Shown here piece after piece: positions 6,960 to 10,177 of a DNA stretch of 10,177 bases (position 1 is its first letter; every line of letters starts with the position of its first letter). This stretch comes from Clostridiales bacterium. Lineage in GTDB: Bacteria; Bacillota_A; Clostridia; Peptostreptococcales; Anaerovoracaceae. The stretch covers positions 1 to 10,177 of the forward strand of contig SVCR01000039.1 in assembly GCA_015058265.1 (NCBI GenBank), given 5' to 3'. Both the position numbers and the translations under genes were made by a program. The notes under the pieces were generated by a model, which had not been told where the DNA came from, made no database searches, and worked only from the letters and a program-made list of their open reading frames with translations.

Positions 6960-8312
6960 ATGAGCATAAAAGAATACGCAAAGAAGATGATCGAAGCTGA
7001 TCCTGTTTTCAAAGATATTGCCGATCAGAAAGAGACTCTGTGGATCAATGACGCGCATCTGCCGTTCAGTCTTGTCGACGGCGTATGCCAGCTGGTGGTA
7101 AGTGATGATGACATTGCTGACGCCGAGAAGAGGCTCCACCGTTTCGCACCGTATATCAAGAAGTGTTTCCCGGAAACAGCAGAGGATGACGGTCTGATAG
7201 AATCTCCGCTCAGAGAGATCAGCGCGATGCAGAGCGCTCTTATCAAGGCTTATGACGCCGATATACCGGGCAGACTTCTTCTCAAGATGGACTCTCATCT
7301 GCCGATCGCAGGCTCGGTCAAAGCCAGAGGCGGCATCTACGAGGTTCTCAAGCATGCCGAAGATCTTGCACTCGAAGCCGGCATGATCACTGAAGAAGAT
7401 AATTACGAGAGATTCGCTGACGATGACTTCAAGGAATTCTTCGGCAAGTTCACAGTTCAGGTCGGGTCCACGGGAAACCTCGGATTGTCGATAGGCATAA
7501 TGAGCGCTTTTCTCGGGTTCAAGGTCAAAGTCCACATGTCTGCTGACGCAAGGCAGTGGAAGAAGGACATGCTGAGGAGCAAGGGTGTCGATGTCATCGA
7601 GTATGATGACGATTATTCGAAGGCCGTACAGGAGGGCCGCAGACAATCTGATCTCGATCCGACGAGCTACTTTGTAGACGATGAGTATTCCCTGCCGCTG
7701 TTCCTCGGATATGCTGTTGCCGCTGAGAGACTCAAGGGGCAGCTGGAGGAAATGGGGATCACTGTAGATGCGGATCACCCTCTGATCGTATATATCCCTT
7801 GCGGCGTAGGAGGAGCTCCGGGCGGAGTATGCTACGGACTCAAGAGAGTCTTCGGAGATGATGCTCACGTCTTCTTCTGCGAGCCTACTCTCTTCCCTTC
7901 AGTACTGATCGGAATAGCCTCAGGCAGATTCAACGACAGCAACGTCTCAGACTTCGGTCTGACCGGAATGTCTGCAGCTGACGGTCTCGCATGCGCCAGC
8001 CCTTCCGGCCTTGTCACAAGACTGTGCGGAAATCTGGTTTCCGGAGACTTTACCGTAAGAGACGCAGTTCTGTTCGACTATATGAGAATGCTCAAGGATA
8101 CTGAAGATGTTTTCATCGAGCCGTCGAGCTGCGCTGCTTTCACAGGGCCGGTCAGCCTCAAGAAGTTCGAAGATGGTCAGGACTATCTTGAAATGTGGGG
8201 TCTCGATGAAGAGACGATGGCCAATGCGACCCAGATCTGCTGGGCAACAGGCGGCAGACTCGTACCGGATGAAGTCTGGGACAAATATATGAATACATAT
8301 CTTGAAGACTGA
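6960..8312 (+). CDS. dsdA: D-serine ammonia-lyase (D-serine dehydratase)
   Basis: A PLP enzyme that converts D-serine to pyruvate and ammonia, allowing use or detoxification of D-serine. The 450-residue length matches the DsdA family (about 440-450). Lys121 in DSHLPIAGSVKARGGIYEVL (111-130) is the expected Schiff-base lysine; STGNLGLS (170-177) and the glycine-rich CGVGGAPGG (281-289) hold the PLP phosphate; MSADARQWKKDMLRSKG (193-209), EPSSCAAFTGP (387-397) and TGGRLVP (430-436) are also characteristic. No key residue is missing. AAGGAGGT lies five bases before the ATG, a much stronger ribosome site than that of the permease ahead of it. I see no promoter in the 41-nt gap, so the two genes are probably cotranscribed. 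It ends 50 nt before a strong terminator. Confidence 0.96.
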   Translation: MSIKEYAKKMIEADPVFKDIADQKETLWINDAHLPFSLVDGVCQLVVSDDDIADAEKRLHRFAPYIKKCFPETAEDDGLIESPLREISAMQSALIKAYDADIPGRLLLKMDSHLPIAGSVKARGGIYEVLKHAEDLALEAGMITEEDNYERFADDDFKEFFGKFTVQVGSTGNLGLSIGIMSAFLGFKVKVHMSADARQWKKDMLRSKGVDVIEYDDDYSKAVQEGRRQSDLDPTSYFVDDEYSLPLFLGYAVAAERLKGQLEEMGITVDADHPLIVYIPCGVGGAPGGVCYGLKRVFGDDAHVFFCEPTLFPSVLIGIASGRFNDSNVSDFGLTGMSAADGLACASPSGLVTRLCGNLVSGDFTVRDAVLFDYMRMLKDTEDVFIEPSSCAAFTGPVSLKKFEDGQDYLEMWGLDEETMANATQICWATGGRLVPDEVWDKYMNTYLED

Positions 8313-8362
8313 TCAACCCATCGATAACAGTCTCAGCACCTTATTATCATTTAACATAAGCA

Positions 8363-8400
8363 GCATCCCGTCACACACATGTAACGGGATGCCTTTTTTT
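8363..8400 (+). terminator. Rho-independent terminator after dsdA
   Basis: GCATCCCGT (8363-8371) and ACGGGATGC (8384-8392) form a perfect 9-bp stem with a 12-base loop, followed by C and seven Ts (8394-8400). On the minus strand no T run follows the stem, so it should stop only rightward transcription. Confidence 0.92.
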
Positions 8401-8439
8401 ACTATTCGTGATGCAGCGTATCAAGAAAGCCGAAAACCT

Positions 8440-8562
8440 CTAGAGGTTCTTCAGCTCATTCTCATAACGGACATATCCTTTATTTATTATAAGCTGTCCG
8501 TCATCCACCGTAGATGGTCCGGTATCTGTGCTTTTATATTTGGACACATCAAACGACAGCAT
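8440..8562 (-). CDS. Small ORF (40 codons) or frame-shifted tail of the FolC-cyclo-ligase gene
   Basis: A 40-codon ORF starts at an ATG (8562-8560) inside the last codons of the upstream fusion gene, overlaps it by 14 nt in another frame and ends at TAG (8442-8440). The product begins MLSFDVSKYKSTD and ends with DDGQLIINKGYVRYENELKN plus a final Leu, a protein-like mix with no low-complexity run. No clear ribosome site precedes the ATG; a GTG at 8547 in the same frame would shorten it to 35 codons. Removing one A from the AAAAA run at 8579-8575 would fuse it directly to the upstream gene (…VYRKAERQMLSF…), so it may be a C-terminal extension broken by a one-base change. I do not recognise the sequence. 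Confidence 0.3.
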   Translation of the reverse strand: MLSFDVSKYKSTDTGPSTVDDGQLIINKGYVRYENELKNL

Positions 8563-10177
8563 CTGCCGTTCTGCTTTTTCTATATACAGCCTTCTCTGTT
8601 ATTACTGCCTCGACAGGTACATCATATTCTTCTGCGGGTACTTCAACTGTTCTCTGATCTTCGAAAGCAGCCGCGATCACAACAGCATTCCTGCACTTCT
8701 CCAGATATCTGTCATAATACCCGGCTCCCATTCCCAGCCGCCTGCACTCTTCGTCGAATGAAGTGCAAGGCGCCACCACAAGGTCGATGTCTTCAGGTTC
8801 GATGATTCTGCCTTGTTCCGGATCAGGTTCCCGGATGCCGAATGCACCGGAGGTCCAGGCCTCTTCACCTTCTCCCGGCTCCACAGCTATCATTTCCGTC
8901 TTAGTGACGCATTTAGGATAGACAAGTCTCTTGCCCATAGCGGACGCGGTGTCTCTCAGGCTGTCCAGTCTGACCTCCCCTCTCGTCCAGTTATAGATCA
9001 TGATCGTTCGAGCCTTGGCGAATTCAGGCAGTTCGGCGATCCTGAGGGAGATCTCTTCGGACTCAGCAGCTCTCGTTTCTTCAGATAAAGACTCTCTCGC
9101 CTTGACCTTCCTACGCCTGAGCCATTTCTTGTATACTCCCGTGAACTCATTGAGCACTTCTCCCGCGAGGTACAGCGAGCCAAAGCACACTGCCGGCCTG
9201 CCGTTATCCGCCGCGCTGTTCATGACTGCATCCATGGCTTTGGCAAGGTCGTCATGGGCATGAGCTTCAAAGCCTCTTGCTCTTATCGCATCTGTCAGCT
9301 CACTCACACCGAGAGCTCTCTCATTTTCAGGAGCTATGCAGTAGAATGATGCAGCGTAAGGAGCGAGTATGTCTATCATCTGACTGTAGTCTTTATCCGC
9401 GAGTATCCCCAGCAGGAAGTCGACCTTCTGTCCCGGCAGAAGAGCCCTCAAGCTCTCAGTCATTGCCTCGGCGCATTGAGGATTGTGCCCTCCGTCCAGT
9501 ATGAAGAGCGGTTCTCTTGCAAGGATCTGGAATCTGGCCGGCCACTTCACTTCAGCCAGGCCCTTCTTCACCGCCTCGAGGGGGATATCCCAGCCTTGCT
9601 CACGCAGAGCTCGAAGTATCTCCATCACTACCGAAGCATTCTTCAGCTGATGATCTCCGTGGAGCGGGAGGCAGTATGTTTCGCTCTCCCATTCGAAGAC
9701 CTGACCGTCCAGATCTCTGCTGATGAGCCTGACCTCTGCGGGATCAGCGAAAACAACCGGAGCATCGTTCTCTGCCGCGATACGTGAGATGATATCTTTT
9801 ACCTCAGGCTGATTGTCATATGAGACTACCCTGCATCCGGGTTTGATTATCCGGCTCTTAGTCTCGGCGATGGCTTCGATCGTATCACCCAGATATTCAG
9901 TATGCTCGAGTCCGATGTTGGTGAGTACAGCGACTTCAGGCTTGTCAATGACATTGGTGCTGTCGAGTTCTCCGCCCATCCCGACTTCGAGTACGACTAT
10001 ATCGCAGTTTTCTTCCAGATAATACTTGAACGCCAGTGCCGTAACCATCTCGAACCAGCTTGGATGGTCTTCCATTGACTCAGCTGCGTCCTTCAGTTCC
10101 ACTGTGATCTCTGCAAGGCGTTCACGCGGAATATTCTCTCCGTTGATCTGAATCCGTTCACAGAAGTCCTGTATATA
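8549..10177 (-). CDS. folC: Folylpolyglutamate synthase fused to 5-formyltetrahydrofolate cyclo-ligase (5' end beyond window)
   Basis: One uninterrupted frame of 542 visible residues enters from the right edge (YIQDFCERIQINGENIPRER). Residues 1 to about 345 are FolC, which adds glutamates to folate with ATP. Seen are EVGMGGELDSTN (64-75), IGLEHTEYLGDTIEAIAETK (88-107), WPARFQIL (212-219), LDGGHNPQ (227-234) and a C-terminal GSLYLAGEV (333-341). The N-terminal P-loop, roughly the first 75-80 residues, lies outside. From about residue 348 (nucleotide 9136) a complete 5-formyl-THF cyclo-ligase follows: basic start YKKWLRRRKVKARESL, YNWTRGEV (395-402), DLVVAPCTSFDEE (465-477) and the signature RLGMGAGYYDRYL (480-492); it converts 5-formyl-THF to 5,10-methenyl-THF with ATP. 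The linker is only a few residues and has no good internal start. A GTG at 10102 opens a long ORF but lies inside the FolC domain and is not the start. Cytosolic. Confidence 0.93.
   Translation of the reverse strand, partial: YIQDFCERIQINGENIPRERLAEITVELKDAAESMEDHPSWFEMVTALAFKYYLEENCDIVVLEVGMGGELDSTNVIDKPEVAVLTNIGLEHTEYLGDTIEAIAETKSRIIKPGCRVVSYDNQPEVKDIISRIAAENDAPVVFADPAEVRLISRDLDGQVFEWESETYCLPLHGDHQLKNASVVMEILRALREQGWDIPLEAVKKGLAEVKWPARFQILAREPLFILDGGHNPQCAEAMTESLRALLPGQKVDFLLGILADKDYSQMIDILAPYAASFYCIAPENERALGVSELTDAIRARGFEAHAHDDLAKAMDAVMNSAADNGRPAVCFGSLYLAGEVLNEFTGVYKKWLRRRKVKARESLSEETRAAESEEISLRIAELPEFAKARTIMIYNWTRGEVRLDSLRDTASAMGKRLVYPKCVTKTEMIAVEPGEGEEAWTSGAFGIREPDPEQGRIIEPEDIDLVVAPCTSFDEECRRLGMGAGYYDRYLEKCRNAVVIAAAFEDQRTVEVPAEEYDVPVEAVITEKAVYRKSRTADAVV

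Noticed and set aside
6936..7868. 310-codon open frame on the minus strand
   Set aside because: It lies wholly opposite dsdA, whose PLP motifs are unmistakable; its product shows no recognisable domain and it has no ribosome site.
8431..8450. AACCTCTAGAGGTT palindrome as terminator of the FolC-cyclo-ligase gene
   Set aside because: A perfect palindrome leaves only about four stem pairs plus a bulged extension, and the following sequence TTTTCGG is a poor T run.
8467..8501. Inverted repeat ACGGACA / TGTCCGT with a 21-base loop
   Set aside because: The stem is short, the loop long and there is no T run; it also lies inside the possible small ORF, so chance is the simplest reading.
10100..10102. 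GTG as start of the FolC-cyclo-ligase gene
   Set aside because: The frame continues upstream to the window edge with clear FolC sequence (DFCERIQINGENI), so the true start is outside.
1..10177. CRISPR array, tRNA, rRNA, insertion sequence or phage module
   Set aside because: I saw no regularly spaced repeats, cloverleaf-like genes, transposase or integrase sequence; the window is nearly filled by housekeeping-type genes.

Overview
The window looks like ordinary chromosome from a Gram-positive anaerobe, most likely a Clostridia-class Bacillota. The grounds are strong AGGAGG-type ribosome binding sites, intermediate base composition, tightly packed short operons, a NimA-like flavoprotein and a clostridial-style set of folate, DNA-repair and amino-acid genes. 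The genus cannot be fixed from the sequence. I see no insertion sequence, phage gene, tRNA, rRNA or CRISPR array.

Layout. (1) Positions 1-567, minus strand: the N-terminal 189 residues of an opine (octopine/nopaline) dehydrogenase-family NAD(P) protein, cut by the window edge, with its own promoter at 611-639. (2) Positions 5758 to 786, minus strand: a three-gene operon of a NimA-like pyridoxamine-phosphate-oxidase-fold flavoprotein, sbcD and sbcC. It has a promoter at 5797-5824 and a terminator hairpin at 672-707; sbcD and sbcC are translationally coupled through a TGATG overlap. (3) Positions 5759-5970: a divergent control region with back-to-back promoters and a 15-bp operator-like inverted repeat over the -10 box of the rightward promoter. 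(4) Positions 5971-8312, plus strand: an EamA/DMT-family permease and dsdA (D-serine ammonia-lyase), probably one transcript, ending at a strong terminator at 8363-8400. (5) Positions 10177 to 8549, minus strand: a single ORF fusing folylpolyglutamate synthase (FolC, N-terminus beyond the window) to a complete 5-formyltetrahydrofolate cyclo-ligase. A 40-codon ORF overlaps its end in another frame.

How the genes work together. SbcC (ABC/SMC-like ATPase with a zinc hook) and SbcD (Mre11-type nuclease) form the hairpin- and end-processing nuclease; the flavoprotein ahead of them may be a redox or nitro-drug partner (inference). The permease and DsdA look like a transport-plus-deamination unit, possibly for D-serine. 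The FolC-cyclo-ligase fusion joins two folate steps: polyglutamylation and recovery of 5-formyl-THF.

No wholly new system is evident. The points most worth a second look are the folate fusion, the frame-shifted coding-like tail after it, the flavoprotein-sbcDC linkage and the operator-like palindrome.
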